64,000 nt of DNA from positions 248,001 through 312,000 of the forward strand of contig UQCF01000001.1 of the NCBI GenBank assembly GCA_900539465.1, written 5' to 3'. Position numbers and translations under genes: made by a program. The notes beneath the pieces are model-generated. The model saw only the letters and a program-made list of their open reading frames with translations, was not told the DNA's origin and did no database searches. The DNA is from an uncultured Ruminococcus sp. (GTDB lineage: Bacteria > Bacillota > Clostridia > Oscillospirales > Acutalibacteraceae). Position 1 is the stretch's first letter; each line of letters begins with the position of its first letter. Positions 53,863-61,541 of the stretch are shown here, in pieces.

Positions 53863-54024
53863 ATGAATTACGAAAAACCGTTTATCAGAGCGCAAATATT
53901 CACGGTGCAAGATTTTCTTACGGATTCGTCTAACGATGATGAACTTCCTCCCGACCCCGATGAGGATCACGACGTTTTCCCCGACGCATTCGGCGACGCA
54001 TTGAGCAATATATTTGAACTTTAA
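53863..54024 (+). CDS. Cassette 1 acidic peptide (53 aa)
   Basis: MNYEKPFIRAQIFTVQDFL at the N-terminus, then an acidic Asp/Pro-rich middle (DDELPPDPDEDHDVF) and a short amphipathic C-terminus (FGDALSNIFEL). AAGGAGG lies 6 bases before the ATG, and the gene starts 11 bases after the large-protein stop, so the two are cotranscribed and ended by the palindrome at 54034. No signal peptide, Cys or membrane helix. Its homologue at 61271-61432 has exactly the same length and 30 identical residues. I do not recognise the family; the Y-x-x-P-x-I start recalls leader regions of some ribosomally made peptides, but no maturation enzyme lies nearby. Confidence 0.82.
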   Translation: MNYEKPFIRAQIFTVQDFLTDSSNDDELPPDPDEDHDVFPDAFGDALSNIFEL

Positions 54025-54033
54025 TAAAGACGC

Positions 54034-54071
54034 AAAAAGCTCCCTGAATTTTAAAATTCAGGGAGCTTTTT
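54034..54071. terminator. Bidirectional terminator between cassette 1 and the prolyl-tRNA deacylase gene
   Basis: A perfect inverted repeat of 19 bp per arm (54034-54052 with 54053-54071) with A-runs and T-runs at its ends; it serves the cassette on the plus strand and the convergent gene on the minus strand. Confidence 0.93.
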
Positions 54072-54558
54072 ATATGTCGGTCACAATCACTTTATTGCCG
54101 TGACTTTCGATTATTCCGATTAAATCGTCTGTTTTGAGCCAAACGGTGGCAGTGTTGTCATTCGGGTGCACGCCTATTAAGCCGTTGGGAGAAACAAAAT
54201 CACTGTCTAAATAAAACACCGTTTTGCACTCTTTGTCATTCAAAAGTCCGAGCGGCGTAACCGAACCCGGCTTTAATTTTAAAATATTCTCTAAATCATT
54301 TTCACTTGCAAACGACAAAGGTCTTGTTCCGTGCTTTTGCCTTAATGTCTTGAGGTCAGCTTTCTTATCCCCTTTTATGCTTACGAGGTAATAATTTTTC
54401 TTTTTGTCGTCTCTGATAAAAAGATTTTTCGCATCCGCCTCCGGGTGCGGAAGTTCAACCTCGGCAAGCTCTGCCATGTTATAAACCGCCTTATGCTCGG
54501 TTTTTTCATATTCAATATTCAATGAATCGAGATATTCATATATTTCTTTTTTATTCAT
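54070..54558 (-). CDS. Prolyl-tRNA deacylase-like protein (YbaK/ProX family)
   Basis: 162 residues. YbaK/EbsC fold proteins hydrolyse mischarged Ala-tRNAPro or Cys-tRNAPro. Visible: EKTEHKAVYNMAE, the catalytic-site Lys region AKNLFIRDDKKKNYYLV, and PGSVTPLGLLND and IGVHPNDNTATVWL near the end, all typical of the ProX/PrdX branch. Unrelated to the cassettes on either side. Confidence 0.9.
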   Translation of the reverse strand: MNKKEIYEYLDSLNIEYEKTEHKAVYNMAELAEVELPHPEADAKNLFIRDDKKKNYYLVSIKGDKKADLKTLRQKHGTRPLSFASENDLENILKLKPGSVTPLGLLNDKECKTVFYLDSDFVSPNGLIGVHPNDNTATVWLKTDDLIGIIESHGNKVIVTDI

Positions 54559-54569
54559 ATTGTCCTCTT

Positions 54570-55895
54570 TTATTTGTTGAGCATTACAGATGCGTAAAAC
54601 ATTCCGCCTGCATTATCAAAGCGGCATACACCGTGGTATTTTTCGGCAATGCTTTTGACCGATTCCGTACCTATGCCTGCGCCGATATGCTTTGAAGAAA
54701 CAAATGCGCCGCTTTTATTCCTTTTGATTTTGCCTGTAAACGTGTTATCAATGGCAACACAGAGAGAATATTCGTCGTTTGTCGCACGGACTATAACCTT
54801 TTTGTTTTCACTGCCGTCACGCTCGCAGGCTTCAAACGCATTTTCTAAAAGATTGCCGAAAAGGACGGTAATATCGGTATCGTCAATGCCGCAGTTTTCG
54901 GGTATATCAATGTGAACGCTCAAATCTATTCGGCGTACTTTTGAAAGCTGAGAAAAATAGGCAAGAACAGCATTAACCGCATAATTTTTGCAAAAGCTAA
55001 GCGGCGTATCCTCCGGCAAACTTTCGCTGTAGCTGTTGAGATAATTTTCGAGCTCGGAATACTCTTTCTTTTTCAAATACTCCTGCATCAAAACTATGTG
55101 ATGGCGAACATCGTGCTTTGCGCGCCTTGCCTCTGTTATTCTCTCCTGCAAATTTTCATATTGCAGGCTCTGCATCTCAAGGCTGTGGTTGCTCGCCTGC
55201 AAGCGCATATTTTTGTTTTGCTCCAAAACGAGCTTTGCAATGACCGAATAAACAAGCATAGCGCCGACATTTATAAACAAAAGGAACACCGCATTGCCGG
55301 GATTAAGGGCTGTTTCAAGGCTCGATTTTGACGAACCCGAATATATCTCGTAAAACCAAATAAGATAAAATGTTGCGGGAATGAGCCACAAAAACTTCCA
55401 TTCAATGCCGGAGGGCTCATTTTCTACCGCAGGGGTATAAACTTTTTTTATATAAAAATAAAGCGGAATTAAAAGCAAAAGCTCGACAAAAAACATCACA
55501 AGAGAAAAGGACCAGCGATAGCTTTGCAGCGCAAGCTCGGGAAAGATTTGACCCTCAATACACTTTGACGCCATAACAACAAAGTTTGCCGCATTAGAGA
55601 GCATTAAAAGAGTAAAAAGAGTTTTGCCGAACGGCATTTTAACCGCAAGAAAATAAAACGCGGCATAAGAAACCGTGCTGACTACGCTGAGCACGCTCGC
55701 GCGGCTGCCCTCATAAAAGGCAGAAACGCAGCCCATAAAAATCTGAACCGCACAAAGCAGCAAAACCAAGAGGGTCGTATTTCTTCGCGAAAATCTTAGA
55801 CTTTTGCGAAACGGATATATAGCAAGCATCAGATAAGGGAAGAAGTTTAAAACGGAATATACCGCAACCTCGGCAAAACGGTAAGCGGGTATCAT
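54570..55895 (-). CDS. GHKL sensor histidine kinase (AgrC/ComD-like)
   Basis: 441 residues. The N-terminal half holds about six membrane helices with short loops (1-215); then a coiled-coil linker, a dimerisation/phosphoacceptor segment ARRAKHDVRHHIVLMQEYL (probable phospho-His in the KHDxRHH motif) and a GHKL ATPase domain with NLLENAFEAC (N-box) and GIGTESVKSIAEKYHG (G-box). This architecture senses peptide signals in AgrC and ComD. It overlaps the LytTR regulator by 4 bases (ATGA). No agrB or agrD gene is next to it. Confidence 0.92.
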   Translation of the reverse strand: MIPAYRFAEVAVYSVLNFFPYLMLAIYPFRKSLRFSRRNTTLLVLLLCAVQIFMGCVSAFYEGSRASVLSVVSTVSYAAFYFLAVKMPFGKTLFTLLMLSNAANFVVMASKCIEGQIFPELALQSYRWSFSLVMFFVELLLLIPLYFYIKKVYTPAVENEPSGIEWKFLWLIPATFYLIWFYEIYSGSSKSSLETALNPGNAVFLLFINVGAMLVYSVIAKLVLEQNKNMRLQASNHSLEMQSLQYENLQERITEARRAKHDVRHHIVLMQEYLKKKEYSELENYLNSYSESLPEDTPLSFCKNYAVNAVLAYFSQLSKVRRIDLSVHIDIPENCGIDDTDITVLFGNLLENAFEACERDGSENKKVIVRATNDEYSLCVAIDNTFTGKIKRNKSGAFVSSKHIGAGIGTESVKSIAEKYHGVCRFDNAGGMFYASVMLNK

Positions 55896-56602
55896 TGGCC
55901 CTCACCGCCTTTTCTTAAATTTTCAAAGCGGAATGCCGCAAAGGAATCAAGTACGTCCTTTGACTTTCTGCGGCTTATAGGGATTCTTGTTCCGTCGGTC
56001 AGCAAAAAAACTCCGTCATGCTGAGCCGCGACCTCATAAAAATTTACTATCACGCCTTTTGACGGGCTGTAAAAATAAGAATTTGAGCACAAAAGAGGCT
56101 CTATCTCGGCAAAATTTATGCGCGAGACAATGTTGCCGCCGCGTTTGTTGTGGAATGTTACGCAGTGCGAAGCAAAATCGGCATAAATCACGTTTCTGAG
56201 GATAAGCTTTTGACCATCCGGGAGCACGACGGCGCGGGAAAGTTCAATTTCTTCTATATTCAGTCTGCCCAGCATAGATTTAAACTGCTCTTCGGCGAAC
56301 GGCTTTTTAAGATAATAGCAGGCGTTGACCTCATAGCTTTCGCCCGCAAACTCGTTGCTTGACGAAACAAAAACGAGCCTTGCGTCATTATCGGTGCGGC
56401 GTATTGTTTTGGCAACCTCCACGCCGTTTTTTTCGCCCATAAAGATATCGAGAATAACAATATCATAAAATCCGCCGTGCCAAGCTTTTAAAAAGCTTTC
56501 GCCGCTTTCAAAGCAATCGGCAGGCTCGCCGACATACCGTTCTATGTATTCGCGCAATCTTTTGAGCGAGAGTAAATCATCATCTACAAGAGCTATTTTC
56601 AT
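55892..56602 (-). CDS. LytTR-family response regulator (AgrA-like)
   Basis: 236 residues. Receiver domain (about 1-120) with VDDDLLSL (acidic pocket), VILDIFMGEKNGVEVA (phospho-Asp) and LKKPF (Lys), then a LytTR DNA-binding domain (about 135-228) with VIYADFASHCVTFHN and the strand/helix pattern of the family, ending RIPISRRKSKDVLDSF. It is transcribed divergently from the cassette 2 gene, with 206 bases between the start codons. That gap contains a perfect direct repeat likely to be its operator. Confidence 0.93.
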   Translation of the reverse strand: MKIALVDDDLLSLKRLREYIERYVGEPADCFESGESFLKAWHGGFYDIVILDIFMGEKNGVEVAKTIRRTDNDARLVFVSSSNEFAGESYEVNACYYLKKPFAEEQFKSMLGRLNIEEIELSRAVVLPDGQKLILRNVIYADFASHCVTFHNKRGGNIVSRINFAEIEPLLCSNSYFYSPSKGVIVNFYEVAAQHDGVFLLTDGTRIPISRRKSKDVLDSFAAFRFENLRKGGEGQ

Positions 56603-56664
56603 GCTTTCATCTCCCCTTATTCAACATTTTAGCACAATTTATTTTTTAAGACAATACGCTGATT

Positions 56665-56697
56665 ACCGCTTGTGCCAAAATCAGACCGCTTGTGCCA
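56665..56697. promoter_or_regulatory. Direct-repeat operator candidate for the LytTR regulator
   Basis: ACCGCTTGTGCCA at 56665-56677 and again at 56685-56697: identical 13-mers with a 20-base period, about two turns of the helix, the usual form of LytTR-regulator sites. It lies 63 bases before the regulator start on one side and about 30 bases before AT-rich -10-like sequence (56726-56737) of the cassette 2 gene on the other; no good -35 accompanies that -10, which fits activator dependence. Confidence 0.75.
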
Positions 56698-56749
56698 CAG
56701 ATATTGCAATATTCGTAAAAATCTTTAATATTATATATAAAGAAAAAAT

Positions 56750-56769
56750 GGTCTTTTTGCGCAAAGACC
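56750..56769 (+). promoter_or_regulatory. Hairpin in the leader of the cassette 2 gene
   Basis: GGTCTTT / AAAGACC (56750-56756 with 56763-56769) with a 6-base loop, in the leader about 40 bases before the start codon. It has no T-run; its role, if any, is unknown. Confidence 0.4.
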
Positions 56770-56808
56770 GATAAATCCGAAATAAATTATTTTGAAGGAG
56801 ACGTTGCA

Positions 56809-59800
56809 ATGAAGAAAAAAATCAGCTTGCGTGTTCTGTCTGTTATACTGACGGTCATCATGATTTTCACCATGGTTCCCCCGACTGTAACTGCGGCAGA
56901 CGGCGACTGCACCCACCCCTCGATTACCGAGGACAACAAATGTACGGAATGTAATGCCGACATTGTAGCAAAAACCGTGGAATACAACCAGACGGAAGCT
57001 ACATATTACACGGACTTTGACGCGGCGCTTGCCGTTGCGAGCACCGAAGAGCATCAGGCATGCACGCTTTCTACGCTTGTGGATCTGTATGACCCGATAG
57101 AGCTCAGTCAGGGTAACTTCTATTTTGACCCGAACGGTCACACAATCCACAGCACAATTACACTTCGTAAGGACGCTATACTCAGAATCAAGGACGGTCA
57201 CGGCACTTTCCTCGGTACGCTTTACGGATATGATTACTCATGGTACTACGTATCGGGCGGCATATACGGCGATGTAACCAGAGATGAAGATGACGAATAT
57301 CTCATGGTTCAGATGAACGGTTATGCAAACTTTGTCGCCGAATCAACCATCGTATGCCTCGGAACAATTGAGGCAAACGAATCCTCGGCTATCGACCTTA
57401 GAGACGGCCGCTACACAGGAAAGCTCATTTCCAACACCGGCTATGACGGATTCATTTTAAGAAACGTCAGCATTTACAGCAAAATGATTGCAAACGGCAA
57501 GGATATGTACGGTGACCCGTGCGGCTTCAGACTTATCGGCGGCACATATTATGACCGCTGCAGCATGACTGTCTCTGACGGCGCAATGATTGAAGCAAGC
57601 GGTTATATCAACATTCAGGAGCCGGTTAAAATTAATGTCTATGACAATAACAACAGCGGCACTGTTTTTTATGTTAACAATGCAACGCTTAACTGCCCCG
57701 TAAATATTCACGGCGGAACACTTGAGGCAGATTACAAATCCGCTAAATTTAACGGCGAGGTCACTATTGCCGACGGAGCAAAAGCAAGCCTCTCCGGCGG
57801 TTCGTTTGCGAAACTTACCGTTGAGGGTGAAAAGACCTGCGCCGACGCTCTTGTTAAATATTATATTTATCGCAACAGTGCAGACAAGAGCCTTGTAACC
57901 GACGCCAAGGTTAAAACACTTGAGAATGTTTATGTTGAAAAATGCAGCGAGCATACGTTTGACGACAATCATATTTGCACAATCTGCGGCGCAATCGCAG
58001 ACGTAATCGTTATTGACGCAGACGGCAATGTTACGGCGTTTGAAACATTCGGTGACGCAATGGAGAATGCCCAGACTCTCACAGGCACAGTAACTGTCAA
58101 GCTTCTTGACGATTCAGTTATCGATTCTTCAGCATCGGTTATGTCCGGTGACGAAATCATCCTCGACATGAACGGCAAGAGAATTGACCGCAACTTCTCA
58201 GACACATCGGGAAACTTGCCCGGCATTATCACCACAAAGAAGCTCACCGTTACGGGCAACGGTTCTTCAAGCATATTCTTCGGCGTTTTGGCTTACGGCG
58301 ATGATGTCGGCGAGCTGACCATCGAAAACGGCACCTATGACGCTCGTGTAGCAGCAATGGGTCCCGCAAAGCTTACAATAAATGACGGCACGTTCAATGA
58401 TTATTTAGGTATAGATGATTATAACGGCATGCCTACAGTAGAATTAAACGGAGGCACATACAAATACTTAGCCTCGGCCCTGGAAGACTATGATTGGTAC
58501 TCGGCTCTCGGCGAGGGCAAGGGCTATGAAGTTTCATTAGGCGATGTTGAATTTTACGAATATCAATTAAACGACACTACCGCCTACGGCTTTGACGGAG
58601 CCGAAACAGGCTATGAACGCACAATAAGCGTTGTTGACCACAGTGAACACACAAAAATAAACAGTGACAACAGATGTGAATACTGCGGTGCTGATATAGT
58701 TGCTTCAACAACAAATTTAAACACAAACAAAACAGGTTATTACGAAACATTTGAAGAAGCGGTTGACGCAACAAAATATGTCTTTGATAAGACGGCAATA
58801 AAGCTTTATGCGAACGCAAAGCTTACTTCAACCACAGTGCTTTCTGTTATAGACACTGTTATCGACCTTAACGGAAAGACTATCGGCACCGACAATTCGG
58901 ACGTAGTGCTTCAGCTTATGGAGGGCAAAATATCGATAATCGGAAACGGCACATTCGACCTGCCCGTTTCGGCAATCGGATACGCCCAAAACACAAAGAT
59001 TACGATTGAAAACGGAATATTTAACAAAGAGTTTTATGACGGCAACCTTGACGTCACCGTTAACGGCGGTACATTTAACGAAAAAGTATCATTGGGCAGA
59101 AACGGAAAGCTCACAATAAACGACGGTAATTTCAAGAAGATTGCCGTTGCAAACGGCATAACCTTTAACGGCGGAACATACACCCTTATGTATTCTTATG
59201 ACCTTACCGACTTCACTCCCCTGCTCGGCTACGGCAAAGAATTCAAAGCAGACGTAACAGGCGATATATTCCAAAGCTACAGCGGCGACGATTATCTCGG
59301 CAATTATTACGGCTTTGACGGCAGAGCGGACGGCAAAACAGTGTCTGTTATCTCTAACCACACAAAGCACACAGAGATAGATGAAAACAACAAGTGCACC
59401 GAGTGCGGAGCCGACATGGCAGCCTCTGCTTCGCTCAAGGACGGCAGCAGCCTCGGCTACTACGAATCACTTGAAAAAGCATTTGACGCGGCATCGGCTC
59501 TTTCGGGCGAGAGCGTAATTAAACTTTTAGCCGACGCTGACATCAAATCGTCTGTTGAGCTTGACGACAAAGATAAAAACATTACAATCGACCTTAATGG
59601 CAAAGAGATTAACGACTTGTATTCCAACGGTTCAAACATTTCGGTAAAAATAGGAACCTTAACAATAACCGGCAACGGAACCGTAAACACGAGAGTATCT
59701 GCATGGGATATGGGCGGCGGAAATAAAACCAAGATGCTCATTATCGAAAACGGTACATTTAACAATTATGTATCCGTATATGAAGTCGGCATAGCAATAA

Positions 59801-61254
59801 ACGGCGGTAAATTTAATGATTATGTCTCAATTGATGGTTACCAAAGCACAGAAATCGCCGGCGGATACTTCAAAGAGCTTTACTTAGCCTCCGCAGAAAA
59901 CACCAAGCTTAACGGCGGAACATTTGAAAAATTATATTCAAGCAATATAGAGAATTTCTATCCGCTTCTCGGTGAGAATAAAGGTTATTATACGGATGTT
60001 GGTCTGCCTTTTGTCTTTGATTACTTTGCCGAAACAGATGAAGACTCAAACGAGAATTATTACTACGGCTTTAACGGCTTTGGCTATAATAACAACAAGC
60101 TGAGCGTTGAAGACCACACAGACCACATTTACAATGGCATCGGCTTATGCCTCGCCTGCGGAAACATAAACAGCGAGGTTCACACCCATTCATACTCTGA
60201 GTTTGTAAGCGCAGACCACTCAACACACACATATTATTGTAACATATGCGAATTAAACTTTACGGAAGCTCACGATTATGATATGCTCGGCAAATGCTTC
60301 TGCGAAGAAACATACTTAAACGGCTACTTTAAAATGGAGGCTGTGTTTGAGGGCGAGGTTCTCGGATTCTTCTACCACGGTATGAACGAGCCGATGCTTG
60401 ACAAAGGCCCCGCAATCCCCGTTAAATACAGAGCACAGAAATACAGAGTAGGCTACGACAGCGTTCTCACCCTTGCAGATGATATAGGCGAAATCGCAAG
60501 CGGCGACACTGTTCGCTATGATGTAAGCTTTGTTCTTTCGGACTATGCTTCACAGACCTTTAACGTAACCGTAAAAGACGGCGCCAGCACGGTTGTAAAC
60601 AGCTACCCCTTTGAGGGCATGGCTACCGTCAAAGCAAAATCGGACGGATTTGTTTGCTGGAAAGACCAGTACGGCAACATCATAAGCACATATAAAACAT
60701 ATCGCTTCTATGTTGTTAAGGACGTCACTCTCACAGCTTGCTATGACAGCGAATCGGCTGCGGAAATCAAAGACAACAAGGCTTTTGTAACAACAAACTT
60801 TGCTATGACGGGCGATGATGATTCCATCACCTTCTTCTCGGAGAGATGCGTTGACTACAAGCAGTATAAGATTTTGAGCTACGGCATGCTCGTTATACCC
60901 GAGAGCGCGGTAACCAATGACGAAAGTGCGCTTTACAGCGACCTTATTTGCGGCAGCGGAAACAGCAACGTCATAGCCTATGACAAACCCGTTCCCGAGG
61001 GTCAGTCAACAGCTAAGTGCTACGGTCAGTTCACTGTTGCAATCCCCGCAACATATATTGAGATGCACGATCTCTACATAGAGTCATTCTATGCAAGAGC
61101 TTATATCCTTGTTGAAAACGCCGACGGCGGTATCGAATATCACTACGGCGACGTTGCAAAATATGCTTTTGAAGAAAGCGACAACAGAGTATTTTCAAGA
61201 CTTGACAATCCGGGCAAAATAAACGATAATAGTCTGGTAGAAACCGTAGCATAG
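56809..61254 (+). CDS. Cassette 2: very large secreted repeat protein sharing the cassette C-terminal domain
   Basis: 1481 residues; ATG 8 bases after GGAG; signal peptide (about 1-29, ending VTA). It contains four related modules starting near residues 40, 380, 612 and 853; each opens with a Cys knuckle (C-x2-C: KCTECNAD, ICTICGA, RCEYCGAD, KCTECGAD), continues with a YYxxFxxA helix (absent or altered in the second) and then repeated GTF/GGTF/GGTY strand motifs with IDLNGK-type turns, as in right-handed beta-helix proteins. A fifth knuckle (LCLACGN, near 1113) leads into the C-terminal region (about 1130-1481) shared with cassette 1. No sorting signal is visible. Probable surface or extracellular matrix protein. 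A 53-aa peptide gene follows 16 bases later. Confidence 0.9.
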   Translation: MKKKISLRVLSVILTVIMIFTMVPPTVTAADGDCTHPSITEDNKCTECNADIVAKTVEYNQTEATYYTDFDAALAVASTEEHQACTLSTLVDLYDPIELSQGNFYFDPNGHTIHSTITLRKDAILRIKDGHGTFLGTLYGYDYSWYYVSGGIYGDVTRDEDDEYLMVQMNGYANFVAESTIVCLGTIEANESSAIDLRDGRYTGKLISNTGYDGFILRNVSIYSKMIANGKDMYGDPCGFRLIGGTYYDRCSMTVSDGAMIEASGYINIQEPVKINVYDNNNSGTVFYVNNATLNCPVNIHGGTLEADYKSAKFNGEVTIADGAKASLSGGSFAKLTVEGEKTCADALVKYYIYRNSADKSLVTDAKVKTLENVYVEKCSEHTFDDNHICTICGAIADVIVIDADGNVTAFETFGDAMENAQTLTGTVTVKLLDDSVIDSSASVMSGDEIILDMNGKRIDRNFSDTSGNLPGIITTKKLTVTGNGSSSIFFGVLAYGDDVGELTIENGTYDARVAAMGPAKLTINDGTFNDYLGIDDYNGMPTVELNGGTYKYLASALEDYDWYSALGEGKGYEVSLGDVEFYEYQLNDTTAYGFDGAETGYERTISVVDHSEHTKINSDNRCEYCGADIVASTTNLNTNKTGYYETFEEAVDATKYVFDKTAIKLYANAKLTSTTVLSVIDTVIDLNGKTIGTDNSDVVLQLMEGKISIIGNGTFDLPVSAIGYAQNTKITIENGIFNKEFYDGNLDVTVNGGTFNEKVSLGRNGKLTINDGNFKKIAVANGITFNGGTYTLMYSYDLTDFTPLLGYGKEFKADVTGDIFQSYSGDDYLGNYYGFDGRADGKTVSVISNHTKHTEIDENNKCTECGADMAASASLKDGSSLGYYESLEKAFDAASALSGESVIKLLADADIKSSVELDDKDKNITIDLNGKEINDLYSNGSNISVKIGTLTITGNGTVNTRVSAWDMGGGNKTKMLIIENGTFNNYVSVYEVGIAINGGKFNDYVSIDGYQSTEIAGGYFKELYLASAENTKLNGGTFEKLYSSNIENFYPLLGENKGYYTDVGLPFVFDYFAETDEDSNENYYYGFNGFGYNNNKLSVEDHTDHIYNGIGLCLACGNINSEVHTHSYSEFVSADHSTHTYYCNICELNFTEAHDYDMLGKCFCEETYLNGYFKMEAVFEGEVLGFFYHGMNEPMLDKGPAIPVKYRAQKYRVGYDSVLTLADDIGEIASGDTVRYDVSFVLSDYASQTFNVTVKDGASTVVNSYPFEGMATVKAKSDGFVCWKDQYGNIISTYKTYRFYVVKDVTLTACYDSESAAEIKDNKAFVTTNFAMTGDDDSITFFSERCVDYKQYKILSYGMLVIPESAVTNDESALYSDLICGSGNSNVIAYDKPVPEGQSTAKCYGQFTVAIPATYIEMHDLYIESFYARAYILVENADGGIEYHYGDVAKYAFEESDNRVFSRLDNPGKINDNSLVETVA

Positions 61255-61270
61255 TAAGGAGGATTTGAAA

Positions 61271-61432
61271 TTGAAATACGAAAAGCCCGATATAAAAGCG
61301 CAGAAATTCACAACACAGGATTTTCTTTCGGATTCGTCTGTTGACGATAATCTTCCCGGTTTGCCGGACAAAGACCATGAAGTTCTTTCGGATTCATTCA
61401 TGGAATTTTTAGGCAAATACTTTAGAATCTGA
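61271..61432 (+). CDS. Cassette 2 acidic peptide (53 aa)
   Basis: Homologue of the peptide at 53863-54024, same length. It starts at a TTG 8 bases after AAGGAGG: (M)KYEKPDIKAQKFTTQDFL, then SDSSVDDNLP, DKDHEV and the C-terminus FMEFLGKYFRI. The conserved frame is YEKPxIxAQxFTxQDFLxDSSxDDxLPxxPD, so the N-terminal half is more conserved than the end. The TTG start is supported by the ribosome site and the homology beginning at residue 1. Function unknown. Confidence 0.8.
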   Translation: MKYEKPDIKAQKFTTQDFLSDSSVDDNLPGLPDKDHEVLSDSFMEFLGKYFRI

Positions 61433-61458
61433 GCCACGGGGTTTATATAAAAAATAAA

Positions 61459-61490
61459 AGGCGGTTCCTTGCAAAAACAGGGAATCGCCT
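61459..61490 (+). terminator. Hairpin after cassette 2
   Basis: AGGCGgTTCC / GGAAtCGCCT stem (61459-61468 with 61481-61490), 26 bases after the peptide stop. The T-run is weak. Confidence 0.55.
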
Positions 61491-61501
61491 CAACAATTTA
61501 A

Positions 61502-61537
61502 AAGGGGCTGTAAAAATTTTCGTTTTTGCAGTCCCTT
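61502..61537 (-). terminator. Terminator of argD
   Basis: AGGGACTG / CAGCCCCT stem (61529-61536 with 61503-61510; one wobble) enclosing an AT-rich stem-loop, with a short T-run on the minus strand, 6 bases after the argD stop. Confidence 0.65.
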
Positions 61538-61541
61538 AATT

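Noticed and set aside
54034..54071. Regulatory palindrome between cassette 1 and the deacylase gene
   Set aside because: The T-runs at both ends and position between convergent genes are explained by a bidirectional terminator.
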